A program made the translations under genes and the position numbers. A model generated the notes under the pieces. It did not search any database. It worked only from the letters and a program-made list of their open reading frames with translations, and was not told where the DNA came from. A stretch of 64,000 bases of DNA from Paragordius varius. Lineage: Eukaryota > Nematomorpha. Numbering within the stretch: position 1 is the first letter of the stretch; the number at the start of each line of letters is the position of its first letter. Below are positions 48,347 through 59,388 of this stretch, one piece after another. The stretch covers positions 3,038,001 through 3,102,000 of the forward strand of contig OZ176056.1 of the NCBI GenBank assembly GCA_964247055.1. Reading direction: 5' to 3'.

Positions 48347-48489
48347 AAGGTGACCAAATTTTTTGAAGGAAAAAGCGGGACAAATCCGAGAAGGGGGGGT
48401 CATTGGTGGGTACAACCAAAAATTTTTAAATTAATTGTAATATTTATTTATTTTTAACACAAATACATTATAAAAATAAGAAAATTTGT

Positions 48490-50430
48490 ACCTTACAGGT
48501 TGTTTGTACCTTATTCAATAAATTTAAATGTGCACGAACAAAGGGTGAAGTGATTGTAATATTCTAGAAAAAAGTAATAAAGACGAATTCATCACAAAGT
48601 GCGCTGGGTTATGCAAGAAGCGGCACAAAAAATATTTTTAACAATTTAGCGAATAATCTTAATCAAAACATTATTGGCAGATACATAAGCTATTCAAACA
48701 GCTACTGATTTGTTACCCCTGGATGTGAAAAATATAGATGTTAAATGCTTGGATATTTAAGAACTGTTGGTTAGCTCTTTTGCCAGCGATTGAAATATTT
48801 ATAAAAATGTGATCTCCTAGAATCCTATTTTTTATCACAGGACAAAGGTCAAAATTCCGAGTCAAAAAAGGTAAGAAAATAATTTTATACCATTACCTAA
48901 TCGCAATATTATAAAGCATCCAGAAAAACAAGGCTCAATGAATAGCCAGAATATAAAAATGTTTTATACAAACAGAAACGATTATTTGGAAGACAAGATG
49001 GTGCACAATGACACTTTTTTATGAAGTCTCATTATTAAATAAATATATTGAATGAAAACTTATATTATGGACAACAGAAAAAAATACGTAGGATAGAAAT
49101 GGTTAAAATAATCATTTTTAAAAATTATGTTCCATACAATAATATTTTAATTGTAGAATTTGCATTATCTTTACCTGAACCACTGCTATTGAACGCGTTT
49201 TTCCACAGTAAATTAGGACACGGAATCAAATTTAAATGTTGAATAAAAGCCATTTTATGTGTTCAAATATAACACTAGACAACAAATTTTAACTTTTTTT
49301 AACTGCCATTCTTGTAAATTGAAAATTTATTTCATTAAAGTACATAATTAGTATATCTGAAAAGAAAATTGGTCTAGTAGCATGAAAGAATTTTTTTTTA
49401 TTAGAGTTTATCGATAATTTTTGGCCCCGATTTAACATTAAACTCGAAATTTCGAAAATTAAAAGTTTAAGATATGAAGCCATGTATTTTATATCATTCG
49501 AAAGAGCGCAAAAAACTGCATTAATTCATTTAAATCAAACGGATGTAAAAGTTATTTGGATTTAAATGGTCGAAATTTTCAATCCTTAAATAAGTCAAAA
49601 ATTTTCACAGACAAACTCATTTGAAAATCATATAAATTATTTTAATATAATTATTAGGGTTATATTAGTATTTAATTTAAAAAAAATGTTTGAAAAAGCT
49701 TTTGGTTTGCCTTTTTAATAAAATTTATTATTATCATAAATTTTTCTAGTGGATACTAAAATGCATAGTTATAACTGTAAATTTATTACATAATGGCTAT
49801 AAAAGATCAAAAATTAAACTTTGTTTTTATCTTTAAAATTTCGAAATTATCAGCCTCGTAAAGAAAATAAATTAATAATGATGAGATGCTAATTTTTAAA
49901 AAACAAAAAACTTAAAAATGGCTGTTTTGAATGATTAAAAGCAATAAATAATGTTTTAATCAAAAAAACTTTCTAGTGTTATCTTTTTTTGACATTCATC
50001 ACCAATTAACAAAGTTTGAGCTATTTTCATCCATTAGTTTTAAAAATATAATAAATAAAAAAATGCTCTCGCTTTGCGCGTTTGTCGCTCTTTGTGTCCA
50101 ATATTAACTGTCAATACATATTAGTATGCATTTTATAGAGTTTTTATTACTCTTTCGAATGATATATTACAAATGGGCATTACTTGTATATTTTCATTTT
50201 TATTAAAATTTTGATAAAGAAGGCGCATAATCAAAAAAATCAAATTATACAAAATTCTTCCATCGAGTTATAATTTTTATTTCCGATTTACTGTTAAAAT
50301 GATACTAAATATCAGAAAATGCAAAAAACTCGAGTGGCAGAAAAATTTGTTGTCCAGTGTAATTTGACAAATTATGAAGACTTATACAATATTTTAAGTA
50401 ATTTTGTTTATTTTTTAATATAAAAACTTT
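48490..50430 (+). pseudogene. inverted, internally deleted hAT transposase fragment
   Basis: The plus strand carries decayed equivalents of the main element's protein: SKHYWQ (48676), TATDLLP, NCWLALLPAIEIFIKM (48770-48820) and then FALSLPEPLLLNAFFHSKLG (49150-49220), where the main copy has FALSLPGTNAATERVFSTV. The coding then continues after CACTA-like copy B as NLTNYEDLYNIL (50360-50400). Parts are missing and stops are present. It faces the main copy tail to tail. Confidence 0.6.
49273..50359. mobile_element. CACTA-like non-autonomous transposon, copy B
   Basis: The ends CACTAGACAACAAATTTTAA and, complemented, CACTGGACAACAAATTTTTC are flanked by TAA (49270-49272 and 50360-50362). It splits a KYNLTN codon run of the inverted hAT fragment, so it inserted after that fragment. 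Opposite orientation to copy C at 59904. Confidence 0.75.
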
Positions 50431-50449
50431 ATAAATATAAGAAAATATT

Positions 50450-52240
50450 TTATTCTTTGGTATATTTTCTGTTTGAGTGAATGCGTTTTAGCAGATTGTC
50501 ATCTTTTAAAATATTGTAGAAGTCTTCGCAAGAATTTGTCAAATTATATTTGACAGATAAAACGGCCTTTAAAGTTTCAACATTTAAATTAGATTTTTCC
50601 GGTGTCCACACCTGATTTACTGTGGAAAAAACGCGCTCAGTAGCGGCGTTGGTTCCAGGTAAAGATAGTGCGAATTCAACAATTTTTAAAATATTATTGT
50701 ATATAATATAGTTGGCTTCAAAATGATGAAATATGTCCAACCATTTCTTTTCTACTGTATATTTTTCTTTTGTCCATAATTTAAGTTTTTCATTATTAAT
50801 ATCTTTTAACTAATGATACTTCAGAAAAAAGATCATTTTCTGAAAAATTACTTTTTGAGAAATTTTGGGAGCAGATATAATCGAAGGATTTTGAACATCG
50901 CACCAATTAAATTCTGATTTTAATGTTATCCAAAAATGATCAATTTCATTGAATTTCATCGCCCAGTCTTCCAAATAATCTTTACAATTTGTATAAATTT
51001 TTATATGGTACAGGATATCTTGGCGATTTATTAAGCCTTGTTTTCTAAATTATTTATTATATTGCGGATGGTTAATGGTATAAAATTATTTTCTAACCGT
51101 CCTTTACATTGGAATTTTAGGTTACTAACTTCATTGGCTCTTTCGATTGCCGAAATTTTGTCACCTTCTATAAATTTTATAACTTTTTGAAAGAGAGAAG
51201 CTTAATTATGTAGGAATTCTAACCATATTTTTGAAGAATCACTTTAAAAAACTTTTTTAAAGTTGTAGGACATTTGTCCTGTGATAAAAAAAAGATTTTA
51301 AATACATTTTTAAAATTCTTTCAATAGCTGGCATAAAAGCTAACCAACGAGTTTTACAATATCCAATCATTTTTTGATATTGAACTTCTGCATTTTCACA
51401 AAATTTTTTAAGCGTTTCAACACGTACCGTGTACATATAAAAATAGGAATATATTTTAACAACTACATTTTCCACATCTATGGGGTAGCAAATCAGCAGT
51501 TGTTTGAATAGCGTTGTGTATTATATGCGCTGCACACTCAACGCCAATAATGTTTTGATAAAAAATTATCTGCTAATTTATGAATATTATTCGTTCCCCT
51601 CCTTGCTTTTCCACCGAAGTTCGTATTGGTGTTGTCAGCGCAATATGCGATAATTTTGTCTTTTAATTTATTTTTTTCTAGAATATGCATTATTGAAGTA
51701 AATATTATATTTTCACCGGGTAGAGAAATTAAATCTAAAATTTTAATTTTTACTCCGGTTTCTGAATAAAAATATCTTATTAAAGTGGGAAGTAATTTTG
51801 TTTCATGGTGATTTGATGCATCAGAGTATAGGGATAGGAAATTAATTTTCAGCAAATCTTTTTGTATTTCAGAAAATGCACGTGGCGATAGGACATTGCA
51901 CACAATGGCTTCAGCCTTTGTACGGGCACATGTAAATTTTTTATGGAATAACGTGCGAATAACCTGTGAGGTACAGTCCATAGAACTAAAGGAATGATTG
52001 TGATTAACGGCGTGAAAAGATAACACGCCCTCATCTAGTGCCAAATTATTTTATTCCTCTCCAAAAGCGGTTTTTCGAAAAAAATTGCTCATTTTGTAAG
52101 ATGATGCCGCCATATCTAAACATTTTATCATGTTTCTGTGTTTCCATATGCTTTGTAATATCATGCTTGCCGCCATGTGCTAGAGTGAATTCCCCCTCGC
52201 ATATAAGACATTTAACAGTTGATTATCTTCGTTTTTTTGA
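50450..52240 (-). pseudogene. hAT transposase, BED zinc finger plus RNase-H-like core
   Basis: On the minus strand, in order: a BED finger KCLICEGEFTLAHGG with KHDITKHMETQKH (about 52230-52140); LDEGVLSFHAVNHNHSFSS; KINFLSLYSDASNHHETKLL; IIAYCADNTNTNFGGKARRG, which includes the catalytic-aspartate position of the family; RWLAFMPAIERILKM (51350); and the C-terminal dimerisation block EFALSLPGTNAATERVFSTV (50680-50620), the hallmark of hAT transposases. Frame breaks occur at about 52045, 51530 and between 51257 and 50740, so it is inactive as it stands. It was a cut-and-paste transposase acting in the nucleus. The open frames at 51538-52044, 51257-51475 and 50450-50740 are its largest intact pieces. 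Confidence 0.82.
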
Positions 52241-52721
52241 TAAAAGGAAAATCTTTCATTAATTCATCTTGAATTTATAACCTCTTTTGTGCTCATATTT
52301 ATAAACTACTATTAGTATAATAAATATTATATTACCTTAATTTTCTGAAATAAACGTGTATACCGATTTGTGGTATAAATCTCTCTTTTTAATAATGTTG
52401 GCAAGTAATAAAACTACTATATTAGTATTAAAAATAATATATTACATTAATTTTCTGGAATAAAAGTGTAAGGTACCGATTTGTGATTCAATTTGTCTTT
52501 TAATCTAGAGATTTGTGGTATTAACTTGGCTTTTTGATAATTATGACAATAGTAGTAGGAAGGAAAGTGTATAAACATTAATATAGATTCGAAAAAAATA
52601 AATAATAATTTAAAAATAAAAACTAATTTAAAATTTATATAGATATTAAAGATATTTAATGATAAAAAATTTAAACGGATAAAAAAAATTTATTTGTATT
52701 AAAAAAATTTTTTTTATATAA

Positions 52722-53853
52722 CACTAGTCGACAAATTTGGACATTTTTGAGCACCACCACTCGAACTTTTAAATTATGACTAATTTCAGATTTTAAAACC
52801 GATGAAAAAATTTTTGATCCCGCCAATCAGAATTTTGAAATATTATAGGTTTTTCAATTTTTAAAAAACAAGAGAAAATCGAGAGAAAATTAAATATAAC
52901 TATATAATATAATGTTATTATATTATAAACTTAATATCATTTAATAAAGCGTTTTAAACTCTATCTTTTGAATATAAATATGTCATTTAAATATCAGAGA
53001 GAAAAAAATAGTACGGACTTAAACGTCAAAATTTAGTCCTTTTCTTTCAAGTGAATTTTTAATACGTATAAAAATTTTTTAAAAAAATACTAAAAAAGGC
53101 ATTCTATGGTTTAAACCTTCGGCTTTTAGATAGGCTATATTTATTTTGTTAGTTTTCGTCCTTTCGAGTACTTATTAGGCTTTTTTTCTTGAGTTCGTTC
53201 TTACAAAAAATCCTTTATTTATACCTAGTGGATATACTTTATTTTTTGAAATTATTGGTTGTTTTGTATTTTTAATATCAGATGGATGTTGTGTAGCCAC
53301 TTTTAGTAGAATTTACTATTATGGGATTGGACCATTTGTATTTACCTAATCTTTTTATTCAATTTAATTGTAGAATTTATCTAACTTTATTCTGTGAATT
53401 GGTTAATTTGACATGTCAATTTGCCTGTTTGCTTGCAAGTCTCTCTTATCGGGCTTTACGATTACTTATTGTCATCTTTGCCATATCTGGCATAATTGGA
53501 TCGCTTGGGGGATATGCAGAGCTTGTGCAGCCGCCCGGATCTATCACACTATACATAAGCCCCTTTTAGATTTTTAATACTTTGGATCTTAGCTTGTTTA
53601 GTATCTTATTTAATACCTAGAATTTTGTTATTCATCCATGGAATATTACTTGTATCGACTTGTTCGTTTGAATATTTAAACATATATACACGAGGAATGA
53701 TTGTTATTTTTAAATTAATTACAAATTTAAAAATTAAATTCGGAAAAATCCTATTGGTGGCCTCAATTTTCTTTTTTGTTTTGGCCTTTCCATGCCAATA
53801 GGTATCAGAAAATGCAAAAATAATGAGGTGGTGCAAAACCTTGTTGAGCAGTG
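52722..53853. mobile_element. CACTA-like non-autonomous transposon, copy D (second subfamily)
   Basis: The left end CACTAGTCGACAAATTTGGA and the right end, complemented, CACTGCTCAACAAGGTTTTG, with shared GCACCACC blocks, are flanked by TAA (52719-52721 and 53854-53856). The interior differs from copies A-C. A plus-strand frame at 53321-53569 (82 codons) has hydrophobic stretches such as RALRLLIVIFAISGIIGSLG; it may be captured or chance sequence. Confidence 0.65.
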
Positions 53854-54265
53854 TAATCGTGAAAAAGCGGGACATTTTAAAAACGTAGCGGGACGCGGGA
53901 CAAAGTGTGAAAGCGGGACTGTCCCGCCAAAAGCGGGACGTCTGGTCACCTTAATCATCTAGAGTTTAAAAGCAAAACAATATTTATATAAAGTTTATAG
54001 ATCTAGGCCCCGAAAGTTTTGTTGGCCACCTTATAATAAAATGTATTTGTTTAAGAATTTAATTTTCATCGTGATTGTGATAAGGCCTACCTTATGGTAG
54101 CATCGTGGAAACGGTATATAAACGCTTTATTAAAAACACTTTTCTATATTATCCGAATAGCATCTAAATACTGGTAAACCCAAAGGTATGATCTAATTTC
54201 TAAAATATCTAGTTTCAATTGATAAGTTATATTTTCAGCATTGGATGCATTTATATATATTACAC

Positions 54266-55550
54266 AGTGTGCAAAATTGGGGGTATTTTTTTTCTCAGGA
54301 TATCATATTAAGCTTAATATGACCGTTGTGACATAGACATCCTAAAAATATAAGGATAAAAAAATTGTCAATGTAGAAAACTTTTTTTTTATTTTTTCCA
54401 TATATGGATATATTCGGAAAAAATCAATTTATTTGCATAATACTTGATCAAAAATTATAAAACTTATATATAATTAAATAATATTAAATAAATATTATTT
54501 GCAAATTTTGGCTTAATATGATAGATCTAAAATAAACGTCAATTTTATTAAATCCAACTAAATTTAGCCCTTTATATTAGTAACATAAAAAATACTTGAT
54601 GAAAATCAATATAATATGCGCCAAAATTTAAGTTTAACTTTATATGTTAATATAAATATTACTTATATATAATAAAAATTAGATTTTAACTAAGTTAAAA
54701 AATTTTGAAATTTTTTATTTTACTAAAATAAAATTAAATTTTTTTAATATCAACTGTAATATAATTATGTCTAGTGATTATATATATAACCATATGAATT
54801 TTTTTACCTGGATTTTTGAATTGTAGATGATATTGACTGTTGTTTTACCCTGATATGATGGTATATTTTATAATAATTATAGATAAATATTGTGGAATTT
54901 AGATTACCAAGATAACATTGAAAAACCAATGTAATCCATTGTGAAAATCATATTTAAAAGACAAACTTGCTAATCACAAGCAAACATCCACCAGAAATTA
55001 TATTTTGATACATTATGTTCATTGTGTAATAAATCTAATGCATATAATATATTTAATTTTCTTAATCTAAAATTGTTTACTTGTTTTTGGACTAATGTGG
55101 GCAAGGTCGCCAAAAATAAAACTCCAAAGATTTCTATTTTTATTAATGTTGAGTTCTGCCAAAGAATTGGTTTCTCTTAGATTAATTCTAATGTAAATAA
55201 AACTCCTCCATAGATTGCTATTTTTTGTTATGTTGAGTTATGCCAGTATTCAGGCACACAATTATTTTAGGTTCATTCTTCAAATTAGAAATGTAAAATT
55301 TAAAATCTTCAGAATACGGCCAGTTTTTTCTTGAATTTTTTTAAAAAACGGATGGCAAACGAAAGTGTTAACGAAGTGTACATCAGTTTTACCAAAACTT
55401 CGGCTCTAAAAGCTTATTTATGGCCCTGAATTATCAATTAAATTTTATGTTATACTTATTTTTAATATAAATGTCTGCAACTTTTTATAGTTTTAGTATG
55501 TTGCACGGTTCATGAGACAACTGCCAAATATTTATTAGTTTCTCTTAGAT
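54266..55550. other. A+T-rich, no features seen
   Basis: No open frame or repeat copy was recognised. Two similar blocks near 55120 and 55200 (AAAATAAAACTCC...AGATT...TATTTTT) suggest a small local duplication. Confidence 0.35.
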
Positions 55551-55559
55551 CATGCGCTT

Positions 55560-56433
55560 CTTAAGCCATCGCAAACAACCTATCCTACTTAGGATATATG
55601 AAATTCAACTCGTTGAAAAAGTTCTTTATATTGAGAAAGTCTTTTTTGCCAAAATACTATTTTTGCCTTTTTACGGAGAATACCTGGAATTATTATTGAT
55701 TCCATATGCTATTTTTGGAAAAATTACCTCAAAACCAAAAAATCATTCTATGGTGGCGCATTTTTTAGGGCGTGAAGGCCATAATTAACGGCTAATTTAA
55801 AAAATCCGCACGACCTAAATTCTTTCCTGGTTAGGGCAATTTTAAGCACCTATTGAACTCATATGGCCTGATAAATTTTCTAATATTAAGCCCCAAAAGC
55901 ACGCTATTTCGATATGACGGGTCAGTTTTTTCGCAGGTAGCTCCTTACGCAGCAGCTATCATCAAAGAAACGCACGACCAATTTGCCTTTTAACAGGGAA
56001 TACGTGGAATTTTATTAAATTTTTACGGTCTCATACCTTGGGCGAAAAATAGATTCAATAAATTATCTATGTGGACTTTATTTTTTTGAAAAAATGGCAT
56101 TTTACGGGGGGAGCGGGTAAAAAGAGGGCCTAAATTAAAAAAGCGAGCCGACCATGTTCGGCGCAATTGTAAATAAGTAAAAAAAATCATATTATAAATC
56201 GAATGGTCCAACACGTTTTCCGGAAAATTGTCTCAAAGACACGATTTTTGTGGACTTTTCAAAAAAAACCCGTTCACGGGCGGGCCCGAACTGGGGGCCT
56301 AATTTAAAAAAAGGGCGAAGCTATTGTCGGGACATTCATTAATGATTATGTTTTTTCGTATGGATAATGGGTCTACCGTTTTTCCGGAAACAGATTACAA
56401 AGCCAGCATTTTCCATTTTTATAAATAAATAGA
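55560..56433 (-). mobile_element. Helitron-type element, 3'-truncated
   Basis: The 5' end on the minus strand is intact (TCTATTTATTTATAAAAATG at 56433, then GAAAATGCTGGCTTTG). The CTAG end with its hairpin is missing. It shares GGCGCATTTTTtAGGGCGTG and GCTACCTGCG-type blocks with the copy at 16798. Confidence 0.55.
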
Positions 56434-57507
56434 TATCAGAGGGATGTCCAACACGCTCTTTTAGCAAAAGTTATATAAAGAATATTAAAAAAAATAAAAA
56501 AATGAATTTTCAATCAAAAATTTACGATTCAGAAAATTTAGGATTTCAAATTGGCCTTAAAATAAATGAAAGAAACCAAAAATTATCAAAGCTGCAAAAA
56601 TTTTTGTCTTGGACACCCCTGATACATACAATGGAGCATGTGATGACCCCTTTTTTAATAGTTAAAAATATGAATTTTTTATTTTGAAATTAAATTAATA
56701 TTGAATTTTAGTTAATATTACATATAATATTTGAAATAAAATTATAAGAAACGTTAATAATTAATATTTTGATTATTTTTGGCTCATGATAAGGTTTCAT
56801 ATCAAAATTAGAGCTTTATTTTAACATCGGAAAAATGCTGATCAGCACAGGCTAATTAGTTAGGTTCTGTTTACATACCTTAGAGCAGTAGTGGCCAACA
56901 CAAATGGCTTTGCGGGCCGCATTTGCAAAATATATCGACATTTATTTTATTAAATTTTTACCACTGGACTGTAAAAACTACCATTATTTTACAATTTTCG
57001 CTAGTTTTTTGCTTAAACTCGGGATGATTATTTATGTTTAAGAACTTAGTTTAAAAATTTTGTATTTGAAATATTTCGGAGGATTGCGTTGTTGACACGA
57101 TAAATTTATATTTTCGGGTTGATGATTAAATTAAGGCAACTCTAAATAAATGGTAAATATTATATATCTGAAGAAGTAGGAAAGAATATGATCACTAAAA
57201 CGTCATATATTATATGGTAAATCAAGCAAACATTTGACAATTTACTATAATTGCATATGGTAGAAATGGAGGATTAAAGGCTTAATTTATTATTGATGTG
57301 CTTTTTGGTTAAAATGCTATCAGCAATGACGATATGCAAAAAAAATATATTTAAATATTCAGGCTATTTTAAGAGTTTCCAGGCTAAAGGCTTCAAAACC
57401 GTTCGATTTAATTTTATTAAAGTTAGAAAAAGTGATTATAAAAAATTTAAATGGATATAGTCTGTTTGAAAAGCTGTTTTTCAAAAAATGTCTACTCAGT
57501 ATATATA

Positions 57508-57831
57508 TACCATTTTTAATTCACATCCACCCTTGAACAATTCATATTAAACCCTGGTGATGTCGCCATAATTTTTAAATCATCACCCCAAATGAAATAA
57601 ATATTGTGTTTTAAATATCGAAAAATCACCCGTTATTTTTCATGTCTACAAAAAATTAAATTTCGTTGACAATTAACCTTATCCACAATCAATAATATAC
57701 TATGTCATAAAAAATTATTCTATAAAAATGATGAGTTAATTTAGTCCAAAAACAATGATTTATTTTTAAATTTTAAATGTTCAGGGGTGAATTAGGATTG
57801 TTCAAGGGTGAGTTTTAGGTATGAATGGTAA
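57508..57831. repeat. TATACCATTT MITE
   Basis: The ends TATACCATTTTTAATTCACA and its inverse near 57831 (GAATGGTAAATG) flank CACCCTTGAACAATTCA and GGATTGTTCAAGGGTG, which pair. Counterpart of 46798-47076. Confidence 0.55.
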
Positions 57832-58137
57832 ATGTATATGGCATTTAATATTGGAGCAAAATTTAAAAAAAATAAGAAGATCTTGCTGAATTAGATGTTA
57901 AAAGGCTTTATATGCTTTGTAATTATAATATCCCCATGACCAATAAAATAAAATAGGACAATATGCCTTCCGAATTGCCTCGAACGTAATATTATATTTT
58001 AATATATATACAGCATATAGGATTTTAGCGTGATTATTATATTGACTTTCTTCTAAGGTATCAGATCATTTTAAAACGACAATACCTACTCATTTTTCAT
58101 TAACTATTTATTTCCAAAATTTAATATTTTAGCTGTA

Positions 58138-58515
58138 TTGAGGCAACTCTAAATAAATGGTATATAAGAAGTAAGAAAGATATAGTCACTAAAACATCAT
58201 ATATTATATGGTAAATCAAGCAAACATTTGACAATTTTATAATTGCATATGGTAGAAATTGAGGATTAAAGGCTTTATTTATTATAGATGTGCTTTTTGG
58301 TTAAAATGCGTTCAGCAATGACGATATGCAAATAATATATTTAAATATTCAGGCTATTTTAAGAGTTTCCAGGCTAAAGGCTTCTAAACCGTTCGATTTA
58401 ATTTTATTAAAGTTAGAAAAATGATCATAAAAATTTTTAATTGGATTTAGTTTGTTTTAAAAGTTGCTTGTTATCCATCCCAACTGCATAGTATCCATGA
58501 ACAAAAATGTACACT
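58138..58515. repeat. partial tandem duplication, period about 1007 bp
   Basis: GGCAACTCTAAATAAATGGT occurs at 57135 and 58142, and the following approximately 370 bp align (AACATTTGACAATTT, TTCAGCAATGACGATATGCA, AAACCGTTCGATTTAATTTT). Confidence 0.65.
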
Positions 58516-58524
58516 CATTATATA

Positions 58525-59388
58525 TAGTAAATAGGTGTGGACATCGGAAAAATTAATGAAACTTTTAAGGCCATTTTATCTATCAAATATAATTTGACGA
58601 ATTCTTGTGAAGACTTCCACAATATTTTAAAAAATAATGACAATTTGCTAAAACGCATTCACTCAAATAAAAAATATACCAAATAAAATATTTTTTTATA
58701 TTTATAATGTACTAGCGTAAATCTCGTGCTGCTACGCAGCCCGAGGAAGTCTATCAGACTTCTGGGGGGGGGGGGTATGTGGATTATTTCGAAACATTAA
58801 TTAATAACTATGATCTCATAGGAATTTTAAAACGGTGCAGTACTAATATATTGTTTACTTGTGGGAAAAAGAGATTTAAAAAATTATTTTTGTGGACTTT
58901 GTTATTTTGAAAAAAATGGCATTTTACGGGGGAAGCGGGTAAAAAGAGGGCCTAAATTAAAAAAGCGAGTTGACTATGTTCGGCGCAATCGAAAATAAGT
59001 AAACAAAAATCATATTTGAAATTGAATTGTCCAACACGTTCTCCGGAAAATTGTCTCAAAGACACGATTTTTGTGGACTTCTGTTTTTAAAAATAACCGT
59101 TTTTTACACGGGGTGGGCCCGAACTTGGGGCCCAATTCAAAAAAGCTATTGTCGGGGCATTTATTAATGATTATATTTTTTCGACATTTGGATTTGAATG
59201 GGTCTACCGGTTTTCCGGAAACAGATCACAAAGCCAGCATTTTCCATTTTTATATATTGATTTGTGTTAAAAATAAATAAATATTACAATAATTTTTTGT
59301 ATAAAAATTTTTTGTTGTACCCCCCCATGCCCTCCTCCCTTTTCTCAGATTTGTCCCGCTTTTTCCTTCAAAAAGTCTGGTCACCTTA
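58525..59388 (+). mobile_element. 3' end of a second hAT copy, split by a Helitron
   Basis: 58525-58690 encodes the end of the hAT protein (GTGTGGACATCGGAAAAATT, then a block equal to NLTNSCEDFYNILK in the main copy, with frame damage). The 3' UTR continues, broken by a Helitron at 58712-59260, and ends GTCTGGTCACCTTA at 59388, the same terminus as the left end at 48347. The 5' part is absent. Confidence 0.65.
58712..59260 (-). mobile_element. complete non-autonomous Helitron, 549 bp
   Basis: Minus-strand 5' end TCAATATATAAAAATGGAAA, 3' end with palindromic GCTGCGTAGCAGC, then ACGAGATTTACGCTAG. It sits between A and T without target duplication. The unoccupied site survives in the other hAT copy (AACACAAATACATTATAAA at about 48458-48476). 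A G run of ten lies beside the CTAG-proximal hairpins. Confidence 0.8.

Larger units (their letters stand above)
48347..53953 (-). mobile_element. hAT-type transposon, about 5.6 kb with nested insertions
   Basis: The ends AAGGTGACCAAATTTTTTGA (left) and, complemented, AAGGTGACCAGACGTCCCGC (right) are inverted repeats of the hAT type, and AAAAGCGGGAC motifs recur near both ends. The minus-strand transposase lies at 50450-52240. Inside are an inverted fragment of a related hAT (about 48490-50430), which itself carries CACTA-like copy B, and CACTA-like copy D in the 5' part. I could not find a clean 8-bp target duplication. A 3' fragment of the same family ends at 59388. Confidence 0.7.
54168..58110. 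repeat. segmental duplication, member 2
   Basis: This is the partner of 43925-47360. It lacks the two piggyBac-like MITEs. Instead it carries extra sequence between about 54262 and 56460, including a stretch from 54266 to 55550 with no recognised content and a Helitron relic. Within it, 57122-58137 is followed by a partial tandem copy (58138-58515). Confidence 0.6.

Noticed and set aside
53734-53958. 74-codon minus-strand frame at the hAT right end
   Set aside because: It runs through transposon ends and G/C-rich GCGGGAC motifs; there is no coding evidence.
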